Shown: positions 1-9,671, counted from the first letter of the stretch. The stretch: DNA of 16,081 nucleotides from Glomus cerebriforme (GCA_003550305.1 QKYT01000071.1:105645-121725), one strand, 5' to 3'. Numbers and translations are program-made. Notes: generated by a model from the sequence alone, not told the origin.

Positions 1-1396
1 CTGGAGAAGAACCAAATGTTAAAGAAATTCATGCTCATTCAAATATTTTATGTATTAGGTCTCAATATTTTCGTGCTGCATTCTCTAACGAATGGGCTGA
101 AAAGAATGAAGGAAAATTTATTTTTAGAAAACCAAATATTTCTCCACAATTGTTTAATATTATTCTTAGGTAATGTATAACAAATTTGAAGAGCCTATCA
201 TTTTGGTACCAATTTTAGCTAAAAAAAAATTAATAATCAATTATTTTAGGTTTATTTATTGTGGAAATATTGAATTGAAGAATTTACAAGGTCTCGATGT
301 ATTGGAATTGTTGATAGCTGTTGATGAACTCAATATCCATTCATTGATTTCTCATATTCAAGAATTTTTGATTGAACATCAAACTGAATTTTTGCATCAA
401 AATCCAACTGGTATTCTTGAGACTGTTTATCAACATGAAACATTTACTGATTTATGGAATTTTTGTCTTGAAAAAATTTGTGAAGAGCCTAAAATTTTAT
501 TTAATTCTGATAAATTTATTAATTTAAAAGCGCCTTTGTTAGAATTATTGTTAAAAAGGAATGACTTGAATGCAGATGAAATTGAAATCTGGGAGAATTT
601 GTTAAAATGGTGCTTTGCTCAACAAAATGTGAATAATGATCCAACAAAATGGAGTAAAGAAGATATTACAAAGATTGAGAGAGGATTGTACAAATTTATT
701 CCTTTGATTCGATTTTATNATATTGAACCTACAGATTTTTTTTACAAAGTTTATTGTTATAAAGATATATTACCACAAGATTTAATTCATAATCTTTTGG
801 AATATTATATAGTTCCTAATATGAAANCTAAGACTAANTTNCNACCTTCAAGAAAACCAAATNTAAAAGTTAATTCAACCTTGATTGAATCCAATCATAT
901 CCCTCTTTTTGCTTCATGGATTGATAAAAAAAATTCTTCTCATTATAATAGAAATAGTAATCCTTATGATTTTAAATTATTATATCGTTCAAGTCAAAAT
1001 GGAATTGATACAAATTTTTTTCATAGAAATTGTGACAATAAAGGAGCTACTGTTTGGATAGCAAAAATTAAAAATTCAACACAATTAATTGGAGGATATA
1101 ATCCACTTGATTGGAGTGGAAGTATTATTTGGAAAGCTGCGGCAAATAGTTTTATGTTTAATTTTACAAATGGAAAGGATGTATCAACTGCAAAATTAGG
1201 TTATGTTAATGGAATAGTAAAGAATACTGTTTTTTGCAGTAGTTATTATGGTCCAACTATGGGTAAATTATATTGTATGGATAATAGTTGGTCTAATAAT
1301 AATTCTATTGGCGATACTTTCTATCCTGATATAGGATTACCAGCAGGTAGATTTGAAGTGGAAGATTATGAAGTATTTCAAGTAATTAGGAAATAA
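1..1396 (+). CDS. BTB-BACK-TLDc domain protein, 5' end outside window
   Basis: Two exons: 1-169 and 250-1396, joined across an AG|G arginine codon; the stop is TAA at 1394-1396. The first visible codon (3-5) matches residue 30 of the paralogue at 2456-3951, so about 29 residues lie outside the window. In order: BTB core (YFRAAFSNEW, then FIYCGNIEL across the splice, then LLIAVDELNIHSL), a BACK domain (LWNFCLEKICEEP, LLKWCFAQQ), a linker, and a TLDc domain (DFKLLYRSS, GGYNPLDW at 1091-1114, YGPTMGKLYC, ending FEVEDYEVFQV). BTB-BACK proteins are commonly Cullin-3 adaptors; TLDc domains are linked to oxidative-stress resistance and V-ATPase regulation. A role here is inference from the family. 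The BTB-BACK-TLDc architecture is typical of expanded families in arbuscular mycorrhizal fungi. Six N bases (719, 826, 838, 841, 843, 863) leave residues undefined but do not break the frame. Confidence 0.9.
170..249 (+). other. intron of the first BTB-BACK-TLDc gene
   Basis: 80-nt GT..AG intron: donor GTAATG at 170, acceptor TTTTAG ending at 249. Removing it joins the two BTB halves in frame. The same intron, at the same codon, occurs in the inverted paralogue, and the shared block TATCATTTTGGTACCAATTT shows that the introns are homologous. An ATG at 173 lies inside this intron and is not a start codon. Confidence 0.9.
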
Positions 1397-2455
1397 GTAT
1401 GTAAATAATTTCAAAAATAGAATTTGTTAACATTTAGTGTATTGATTGGCTTAGTAAAATTTTATTTTGTCATATTATAAAATGAATGTTATAAAGTTAT
1501 TAAAACAAACATATAAAATTCTTTATACTTTTACTAATTCTGGTATGAACAATGTTTATTGCAATATATGAAAGTCGTGATTTTATAATTTTGAGATTTT
1601 GTAATAAATTTAAAGTGGTCATTCTCTATATTAAACAAATCAAAAACAATATTTTTATGTTAAAATTATTCTCTTATATTGTAACTTGATAAAATACACA
1701 AAATAATACAATACTGTATACTGTATCTATTTTTAAATAGCAGCGAATAAATCGAATAAATCTTTAAATGGAATCATTTGTAACTTATCATATTTATACA
1801 ACTTTTATACCTTGCGTGATTTGGATTTTTAAGATTTTAAATAGAAAAAAAAACTAAAATATTAAAGTTTAATGAAATAATTTCTATTTTTTTTTTTAGT
1901 GTTGTAATTTTCAAATTCGTAATAATCACTCTTTTTGTGGCTAATATTTTATTTTTATACTTGGATAAAAATATTGGGAATAATTGACCATATATTTATG
2001 TTTTGATTGCATTCCTGCATATGGCACGTAAATGAAAATTCAAAGCTAATTTTTTTTTAGTCTAGAAACAGGTGATTTATAGACGATGAAAACAATTACA
2101 TAAAAACATAATACCAAATAAAATAAAAGATATATGATCATTAGTAAATTTAGATGAATTTTGACTAAAAGAAAAAAAATAATAATAATAATTCAGGAAT
2201 TTCTAAACTACTTTGTTACTAGATGCGTCTTTAAATTTTAAATTTTTTTGCATCAAATTTTGAATTTACGAATGAATGTTGATTGTTTGACGATTTTGAG
2301 TCTGATTAATAAGAAGGAAAGTTTTTTTATTTACAATAATTAAATGAACTAGACCTTGAATTATCATTGAAGTTGGAATGCCAGCATATATTAAACCAAC
2401 AATTTCCACAATTCTATAATTACAAATAATATCAATAACATTACTTTTAATTTAT
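1397..2455. other. intergenic spacer between convergent paralogues
   Basis: AT-rich spacer between the stop codons of the two tail-to-tail BTB-BACK-TLDc copies. I see no coding frame worth calling. Homology between the copies fades right after the stop codons. Minor contents are two adjacent TACTGTA words (1712-1725), a tandem CGAATAAAT-type pair near 1744-1760 that includes possible AATAAA signals, and a short AAT microsatellite near 2178-2193. Confidence 0.6.
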
Positions 2456-3951
2456 CTATTCATACTTTTTTTTATTAATTATTTGAAATACTTCATAATC
2501 TTCCACTTCAAATCTACCTGCTGGTAATCCTATATCAGGATAGAAAGTATCGCCAGTAGAATTATTATTAGACCAATTATTATCCACACAATATAATTTA
2601 CCCATAGTTGGTCCATATGTAGGATGGCAAAAAACAGTCTTATCTGCTCTCACACTAATATGACTTATTATAGCAGTAGAAATATCATTTCCATTTGTAA
2701 AATTAAACATAAAACTATCTGCCGCAGCTTTCCAAATACTATTTCCACTCCAATCAAGTGGATTATACCCTCCAATTAATTGTGATGAATTTTTAATTTT
2801 TGCTATCCAAATGGTGGCCCCTTTATTATCACAATTTCTATGAAAAGAATTTGTATCAATTCCATCCTGACTTGAACGATATAATAATTTAAANTCATAA
2901 GGATTACTATTTCTATTATAATGAGAAGAATTTTTTTTATCAATCCATGAAGCAAAAAGAGGAATATGATTTGATTCAATCAAGTTGAATCAAGTTTTAA
3001 ATTTAATTTTGGTTTTCTTGAAAGTGGTAAGTTAGTCTTAGGTTTTATATTAGGAACTATATGATATTCCAAAAGATTATGAATTAATTCTTGTGGTAAT
3101 ATATCCTTATAACAATAAACTTTGTAAAAGAAATCTGTAGGTCTAATATCATAAAATCGAATTAAAGGAATAAATCTGCACAATCCTCTCTCAATCTTTG
3201 TAATATCTTCCTTACTCCATTTCGTTGCATCATTATTCATATTTTGTTGAGCAAAGCACCATTTCAACAAATTCTCCCAGGTTTCAATTTCATCTGCATT
3301 CAAGTCTTCCCTTTTCAACAATAATTCCAACAAAGAAGTTTTTAAATTAATGAATTTATCAGAATTAAATAAAATTTTGGGATCTTCACAAATTTCTTCA
3401 AGACAAAAATTCCATAAATCAGTAAATGTTTCATGCTGATAAACAGTTTCAAGAATGCCAGTTGGATTTTGATGCAAAAATNCAGTTTGATGTTNAANCA
3501 AAAATTCTTGAATATGAGAAATCAATGAATGGATATTGAGTTCATCAACCGCCAACAACAATTCCAATATATCAGGGCCTTGTAAATTCTTCAATTCAAT
3601 ATTTCCACAATAAATAAACCTAAAAAAAAAAAAAAATATTTATTAAATTATTTATTTATTTTTTAGCTAAATTGGTACCAAAATGATAGTACATTACCTA
3701 AGGATGATATTAAATAATTGTGGTGAAATATTTGGTTTTCTAAAAATAAATTTTCCTTCATTCTTTTCAGCCCATTCGTTAGAGAATGCGGCACGAAAAT
3801 ATTGAGACCTAATACATAAAATATTTGAATGAGCATGAATTTCTTTGACATTTGGTTCTTCTCCAGCGTAAATAATAACATCATATCCTATTTCAGTTTC
3901 AAAAAGTTTTTCATAATCATTAGACAATTCTGCTAAAAATTTTGAAGACAT
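2456..3951 (-). pseudogene. BTB-BACK-TLDc paralogue, frameshifted between BACK and TLDc
   Basis: Exon 1 is 3951-3698 (ATG at 3951; begins MSSKFLAELSNDYEKLFETE) and exon 2 is 3619-2456, with an AG|G junction. BTB spans about residues 20-125 and BACK about 130-255. Reading then hits TGA at 2982-2980, giving a 297-residue product that lacks TLDc. The complete TLDc (about 174 codons, 2983-2456) continues in the next frame with GGYNPLDW and FEVEDYEVFQI intact and no other stop. Against the + copy, one C is missing (TCAACC versus TCAAC) at about 2983/2984, next to a 10-nt direct repeat CTTGATT(C/G)AA that suggests slippage. Four N bases (2894, 3482, 3495, 3498) show base-call trouble, so an assembly error making this an intact gene is a real alternative. 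Otherwise it is a very recent pseudogene or a truncated BTB-BACK gene. Confidence 0.75.
3620..3697 (-). other. intron of the second BTB-BACK-TLDc copy
   Basis: 78-nt intron with donor GTAATG starting at 3697 and acceptor TTTTTAG ending at 3620. It sits at the same codon as the intron of the + copy. The paralogue's intron carries an extra block of about 18 nt after the donor, so the introns have diverged more than exon 1 has. Confidence 0.88.
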
Positions 3952-4070
3952 ATTTTTATTGTAAAATAAAAAAGAGTAAATTTTAAAAGTTTGAAATCTA
4001 AATCTTATTTATGTTGTTTTATGATGATCATGTACGATTGTCTAATAGATACTGCGAATTTGCATTAAAT

Positions 4071-4080
4071 TTTTATACTT
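4071..4080 (-). promoter_or_regulatory. possible TATA element upstream of the second BTB copy
   Basis: On the minus strand the sequence AAGTATAAAAATT lies about 120 nt upstream of the ATG at 3951. It is the best TATA-like word in the upstream region, but such words are common by chance in DNA this AT-rich. Confidence 0.3.
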
Positions 4081-4136
4081 ATTGGAACAATTTTGGTGAA
4101 TGATAATTAATAGTTATTGATCATGAGTGTCAATCA

Positions 4137-4193
4137 CCCCTACAGGGGGGGAGGACTGATATTTTACCTCCCTGACCAATAACTAGGTTATTG
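4137..4193. other. cluster of three adjacent hairpins, GC-rich
   Basis: Three inverted repeats follow one another. CCCC-TACA-GGGG lies at 4137-4148. GGGAGG (4149-4154) pairs with CCTCCC (4167-4172) across a 12-nt loop. CAATAAC-TAG-GTTATTG lies at 4177-4193. GC runs of this kind stand out in the AT-rich surroundings. It could be a structured RNA or a transposon end; the sequence alone does not decide. Confidence 0.45.
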
Positions 4194-4647
4194 CGTCAGT
4201 CAGACAAGATTATGCTGATAGTTTATTTTTAGTATATTACCACATATTGATAAGAAGCAAAAAAGTTTTTTTACTCCCTTTACTAATTTAAAAATGAGAT
4301 GACAATTTATAATTGCAAGTACTGTATAACTGATATTTAGCTATTAACAAAATATATCGGTCCATCAAAATCAGCATGTTCCTAATAGACTGACAACTAA
4401 TAAACGATGATGCGTTTTTTTACAGTGTAAATTAGCTAATATACAGTAACTTTAAACTCGAGTGGATCTAAAATCACGTGATAAAATTGCAGAAATGAGT
4501 GAGGTTTGAAAATCTGGTCGAAGGTTTTACAATATTATACTGATTTCTAATATAAGGTGCAATATTTCATAAAATATATTTCATATAATTGTTTTAGTAA
4601 TGTAAGAAAAAATAACTCACGAAAATAACCTTACATGAACTGTACAG

Positions 4648-4779
4648 TACAGTACATCGGGGGGGTAGTCACATTATGTCGTAGGGACTTTGAAAACATA
4701 TTCATGTTTTCATGTTGAACATGTTGATGATGCTCAACTATCATATGATAAAAGGGGTGCAAAAAACGTATGTACTGTA
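4648..4779. mobile_element. possible MITE with TACAGTACAT terminal repeats
   Basis: A 132-bp segment begins TACAGTACAT (4648-4657) and ends with its exact reverse complement ATGTACTGTA (4770-4779). Ends of the form TA-CAGT...ACTG-TA resemble Tc1/mariner-type elements, which duplicate TA at the target. There is no coding capacity. The repeat arms are only 10 bp, so chance is possible. Confidence 0.35.
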
Positions 4780-6344
4780 GTAATATTTAAGCTAAAATGA
4801 ACATCGAAAATTTTGTTAAAATAATAAAATCCTTGATGGTCTTGCATCATACACACGACTTAATATAAAATTATTTTACTTGTAACGAACGTTATAATTA
4901 TATACAAAATCCATGAGAAAATAAAACATTTTAAATTCGGCAAATCCGAAGAAAATAATTTTAATGCTTCAGTACCTGCCACTATAAAAAAATTAAATTA
5001 TACAAGAACTATAAGATTGGAAGTCGGTTGTGTTACGTTGAAGAATGCAAACTTTGTATATCTTAATATTTTAATCCAATAATCATATCCTAAATATATG
5101 AAACATATCTTTCGATTTTTATATAAATAAAACTTATCAGTTATATCTAAAAGGTTAAAACCAAATTAAAATTATATTAAATCTAAAACAGAAAAGTTTC
5201 AAGAATATTAGATTCATAGATTAATTTACTCTTATCAATCCTAATATCATTTAAATATTTGACTTATTTATAGTATTTTAATCCTTTCTCGGTTATATAT
5301 ATATTTTTTCTATATGTTGACAATCAAAGTTTTTTTTATTTTAATTTATTTTGTGTCTCAATTGTCGTGTTACAACCAATTTAAATTGCATAAACTCGAT
5401 TCTTATTCTGCGCCATTGTTCTGTTACACACGATAAATCAAATTTACCAAATTCTTGATAGTATCACAAGGACACCACATCTTTTTGTTAATTTACTAAA
5501 AATGTTTTTTTTTTGTTTGTTTTCACTAATTAAAGAAAAGAGAAAATCTTCCCCATATTTAAGTTTATTTAATTGAACTTAAATAAATTAATTTAAAAAA
5601 AATATATTTTTACGGAAAAATCAAACAACTTAAAAGATAACAACATTATTTATAATACAAAACAGAAAAATGTTTAACAGAATTATTATCATTCAAATTC
5701 TTTCGTAAAAAAAAAAAAAAATTAATATAAAGATAAAATTGATTGAAATAATGAAAAATGAAAAGTTGCGCCAAGTTCTCTAAAAATAGTTTATGCATAT
5801 AAATAAATTACTAATTATTGTCTTTTTTATCATGATTTTTCTCGATAATCGATAATCATTTACTCGATTTGAACGAGACATAGTAAATGCAGTAAATGTA
5901 CTACTCCAAATAAATAAGATTTATTTTGATTAACTTGACCATTTTTTGAAATATGATATCCTTGATTGCGTAAGATAACAAAATAATTTCAACCTTAAAT
6001 TTTTTTGTGCCACCAAATTGACCAAAATTTTTTGTGCTACAAAAATATTTATATCATGTATCGAGTTAATCAGTAGTTAATCAGACATCCGAGTCCGCCC
6101 GGTTAATATATTTTACTGTTGCCAAGATGTAAAAAAAAAATCACGCGTCAAAATATTTTAAAAATTTAAAATTTATTGATAACCCTTTGTTATAAATTTT
6201 CTTTTTTTTTTTCATTAATTAGTCGTGTCGAAGTTTTAATTAAAATCTAATTTAATAATATATTAAAATTATAATCTATCATATAAAAATGTTTAATGAT
6301 ATTAACCTTTTCTTTCCTATATGCTTATACCTCAAAGCATCACA

Positions 6345-7082
6345 TTATAGTAAAGTGAAAAATAAAAAATTAGTGATCATTAAAATAATTATCCATGAAT
6401 TTCCTTGATAAAATTTCAATTTATCAGCACTACCTAATTTATTAACATTGAAGGGACGAACGGTAGGTACAACACCAGGAGCAACGTAAGCAGTAGTTGG
6501 AGTTTCCTGTGGAGGTTGAGGAGGGTCTTGCTGAGGTTGTTCGGGTGCTGGTGCTGGCGCTGGCGCTGGTGCTGGTTGTGGTTGTGGTTGAGGCTGTGGT
6601 TGTGGTTGAGGTTGAGGTTGTGGTTGTGGTAAAGCTTTAGGTTGTTGAGGTGCAGGTGCTGGTGCTGGTTGAGGTTGAGCTTTAGGTGCTGGTGCTGGTG
6701 CTGGTGCTGGTTGAGGTTGAGCTTTAGGTGCAGGTGCAGGTGCAGGTGCTGGTGCTGGTTGAGGTTGAGGTGCAGGTTGTGGTCCTGCCGCTGCTGGTGC
6801 CGCTTTCGCAGCGGCTCCCTTTGGTTGTTTTGGATTTGCGGGATTTGCAGGATTTACAGGAGGTTGTTTCGGAGCCTGTGGCATTGGTAATGGATCTCTC
6901 TTCCTTATATCTGACAAGAAACTACTTAACCCTTTAACATTATTAATACCTCTTCTTGATAATTTTTTTGATAACAATAAATTTCTGACAGTTGTTGAAA
7001 TTGTTTGATCATTAACATTTTGACTATATACAAAGCATACAAAGAATAGTAAAATTAAGGATAAAATAAAATTAAAACGCAT
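6345..7082 (-). CDS. secreted proline/alanine/glutamine-rich repeat protein with probable C-terminal anchor
   Basis: An intronless 245-residue protein; ATG at 7082 is preceded by an A-rich context. Residues 1-20 form a signal peptide (basic start, hydrophobic ILSLILLFFVCFVYS, likely cut before Q21). Residues 21-62 hold dibasic sites KK 39-40, RR 43-44 and RKR 60-62, fitting Kex2-type processing. Residues 63-200 are low complexity: PAN/PKQ, an Ala-rich patch (89-99), PAPAPAP blocks, two AQPQPAPAPAPAPK-like repeats (121-149) and a (PQ)n run (152-170). Small residues GSA (217-219) or GNS (227-229) precede a 16-residue hydrophobic end (230-245) with no charged tail, as in GPI-anchor signals. It is probably a wall or surface protein. 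AP/PAP repeats resemble arabinogalactan-like glycomodules, and AGP-like proteins have been described from mycorrhizal Glomus; membership of that group is inference. No enzymatic domain is seen. Confidence 0.8.
   Translation of the reverse strand: MRFNFILSLILLFFVCFVYSQNVNDQTISTTVRNLLLSKKLSRRGINNVKGLSSFLSDIRKRDPLPMPQAPKQPPVNPANPANPKQPKGAAAKAAPAAAGPQPAPQPQPAPAPAPAPAPKAQPQPAPAPAPAPKAQPQPAPAPAPQQPKALPQPQPQPQPQPQPQPQPQPAPAPAPAPAPEQPQQDPPQPPQETPTTAYVAPGVVPTVRPFNVNKLGSADKLKFYQGNSWIIILMITNFLFFTLL
6530..6785 (-). repeat. in-frame coding minisatellite of the proline-rich protein
   Basis: Imperfect 6-nt and longer units (CAACCA, GCACCA, GCTCAACC in coding sense) encode the PA/PQ blocks. On the + strand this appears as GGTGCT, GGTTGT and GGTTGAG repeats. 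It is by far the most GC-rich stretch in the window. Reading frames on the + strand here (6642-6937) are antisense shadows of the repeat. Confidence 0.85.
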
Positions 7083-9572
7083 TTTTTTTTCTTATTTAAA
7101 TAAATGATTTTCTCGTTGATATTATCTTTTATATATATATATATTATTCATATATTAACAATTTTGAACACAAATATTTTTTTAAATTAACTACTTTTTT
7201 CGTAAAAAAAAAAAAAAAAAAAATTTTTTTTTTTACATATATATATTCATATAAATTTTCTTTTTTTTGTTCAAAAGAAAAGTAAAAAAGTATTAAAAAA
7301 ATTCTACGAATTATTATATATAGAAAAAAAAATTTTTTCGTATTGTGTTATAATTATATTGTACATAAACTAACGAATTTAAGGAAAAGACCAATTAATA
7401 TAATGAACATTTATATTACATGTTCATTTGCAGATTTTTACGGCAGGGGTAGATCTAACCTAAATATTGTGTTCATGTTACAGTTGTTACACGTTCCCCC
7501 ATTAAATTTATTCTTATTTTAGAAGGGATATATATATATTATTATATATATTATCTTCATGAATCAATTTTATTTTAAAAGCATATTTTATTTATATTTT
7601 TAAAAAAAATATGCATTTGAAAAAAACGGAAAACCTGACATGACATTTTATAAAACATTCTCATTTAAAATCTTCCAAAATAGGAAATTGATGTCAGTCG
7701 GACAATGTTTGTATTGATTGTTACACAACAATGAAATCCGTTGTAACCGTTTTTAGTAGAACATTTAATTCTTTTTGTTATATTTAACCATTTTTTTTTC
7801 CTTGTTATTTTTTTTTATTATAGTTATTTATTATTAACTTTCTTTATTTAACTTTTTTCCATAAAACGCCAAGAAAATTTTTTTTTTATTTCTATTCTTT
7901 AATTTATATGTATGATAATGTGTTAATAAAAATATGTAAAATATGTAGTATAAGCCACGATTTATAAATAACTATGACTTTAATAGACGATTATAATGAG
8001 ATTTTTTTTTTTTTGATTTAATAGAGAAAAATTAATATAATATTGCCAAGGAAAAAGAATCAAATTTGTAAATATGTATTGTATATCTTTTTTTTTAAAA
8101 ATAATAATTTTTTTTATTTGATTTCCAATTATGTTTATTAAGGGAAGAGGGGTAAGAACGTGTTTAACTGTGACGATTTTGGGAATTTATTGTTAATCAA
8201 TAGTGATTAGTCATGTGATTGTAATCTATTACGAAACATCCTAATCTTCAGAATCACATGTTAAAACAAAATTTACAAATAAACTAAATAATACGTCATT
8301 TGAAATCCCATAATTCGGGTAATTTGAAATGAAGAAATTTGGCTTAGACCATAATTAACGATTTATGCGGCTTAGTAATAAAGTGGCTTATTTATTATAA
8401 ATGAAAGATTTCTTTTAAAAAAAAAAATTGAATGAAATGAAAATTCTGGAATATTTCGAAAATGAATTTTTTAGTAGGCTGAGAGTTTCCATAAAAGATA
8501 ATTAGATAATTCGAAAGAAATATTATAATGAATTTTTTTTCTTTTTTTTTGATTATGAAAAAAGAAAATCCTTTTTCGTTTGAAATTATGTCACATGACT
8601 TTTCGAAAAGTTTAGAATTTATTATATTTCTAAATTAAGGTTTTCATAAATACATTATTTTTTTTTGTTTGTAAATAAAATATCAATCTTCTTTTTTTTT
8701 TAAACAAATATATATATATATTTTTTAACTAAAATGATTACATAAACATACCTTTCGTTCCTTAGATATAAAAAGATATAAAATATGAGATCAACAATAT
8801 ATCGCGGATCAAAAAAAAAAAAAAATTACAAATTCAGAATAACAGATAATATAACATTCATTGTTACACATCTTTCTCGAGAGGATGATATTAAAAAGGG
8901 GTTTCCACAAATAGAAGTAATTAAACAAAATAGGATAATGTAAAACTTTTCATGATCCGTTAACTATTTTTAAACAAGAATTTAACTTGAAATTTAAATG
9001 ACAATGGCTTAGTTTACGATAATTAAAAGATCATCTGCATGTCATGATTAAACTGGGCTTAGAGAGAACCAAATCTCGTTTTAAATAATATCTAAGCCTT
9101 TATAATGATTTAATTATTTTTATTTTTTTTAAAAAAAAAAATACTAAATTTAACTCAAACTAAAAAATACTTTTTGCTTTTATTAAAAATAAGTATTTTT
9201 CTCAGCCTCAATAGCTTCAACAGCCCAAACCAAGCCTTTTCATAAATTTTTATGTTCATTGTAAATCACATTTTCAGTATAGTTCAATTTTTTTTTTTTT
9301 TTACCCCCTTAATCTAAGCCAAATTTTTAACGAATTTTTCAAATCAAATCTGAGCCACACAAATATCAAAGCCTCTTCTTTTTTGTAAGAAAATTTATAA
9401 ATACATTTAAAATAATTTTCTTTTTTTTTTTTTTTTTTTTTTCTTAATTTCAATGAAAAAAAATCTTTAAATTTTTTTTCGTTAAAATATTCTATTCAAA
9501 CTTTTTTAAAATAAAAACAAAAACTTGAAAATAATTTAATAAACTTTTTGACAGTTTTGGCTGGCTCAATAA
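7083..9572. other. intergenic region rich in homopolymers
   Basis: No supported gene in about 2.5 kb. Contents seen: an A20 run directly followed by T11 (7204-7234), an (AT)n tract near 7528-7552, a 9-bp inverted repeat CATGTGATT (8212-8220) with AATCACATG (8252-8260), three TGTTACAC words (7485, 7719, 8862), GGCTTAG/CTAAGCC words between 8341 and 9320, and a T22 run at 9421-9442. Confidence 0.55.
7127..7145 (-). promoter_or_regulatory. TATA-rich element of the proline-rich protein gene
   Basis: An alternating TA tract ending TATAAAAG on the minus strand lies about 45-63 nt upstream of the ATG at 7082. It is well placed for a TATA box with a short leader. It is also a simple (AT)n tract, so function is not proven. 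Confidence 0.45.
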
Positions 9573-9665
9573 TCATATTCCTTTAAAATCTTGTGGGGCA
9601 GGAAGGGCCCACACAATGGTCGCGAGGAATGTGAGGGCCACCAAGACGAAGCTTGAGAATTTTAC
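9573..9665 (-). pseudogene. signal-peptide-like coding remnant without a start codon
   Basis: A 30-codon frame on the minus strand is bounded by TAA (9671-9669) and TGA (9575-9573). It reads as a good secretion signal: Lys near the start (VKFSSF), a hydrophobic core (VLVALTFLATIV), then WALPAPQD with a likely cleavage after Ala 20. Its codons mostly end in G or C (GTC, TTG, GTG, GCC, CTC, TTC, CTC, GCG, ACC), unlike the AT-rich surroundings and like a highly expressed gene. The first codon is GTA where ATG would be expected. There is no continuing exon or clear donor, so it is a fragment, or an exon whose partners I cannot see. Confidence 0.4.
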
Positions 9666-9671
9666 TGTTTA

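Larger units (their letters stand above)
3952..6344. other. long intergenic region without a recognisable gene
   Basis: About 2.4 kb with no supported reading frame. Contents seen: a GC-rich hairpin cluster (4137-4193), a TCACGTGA E-box-like palindrome (4474-4481), TACAGTA/TACTGTA words between 4320 and 4779 with a possible short element at 4648-4779, a 16-mer at 4941-4956 repeated at 13146, a CGATAAT tandem pair near 5845, and a tandem AGTTAATCAG pair at 6064 and 6075 next to a small GC-richer patch ending near 6105. Confidence 0.55.

Noticed and set aside
173..249. ATG at 173 as start of the first BTB gene
   Set aside because: It lies inside the intron; the exon before it encodes the first half of the BTB domain in frame after splicing.
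3663..3884. Minus-strand frame of 73 codons
   Set aside because: Shifted-frame shadow of BTB exon 1 running into the intron.
4474..4481. TCACGTGA E-box palindrome
   Set aside because: More than 500 bp from the nearest start codon; a single 8-bp word is weak evidence.
6642..6937. Two + strand open frames rich in Cys/Trp/Arg or Val/Leu/Gln
   Set aside because: They are antisense shadows of the proline-rich repeat; the minus frame has a signal peptide, ATG and stop in sensible places.
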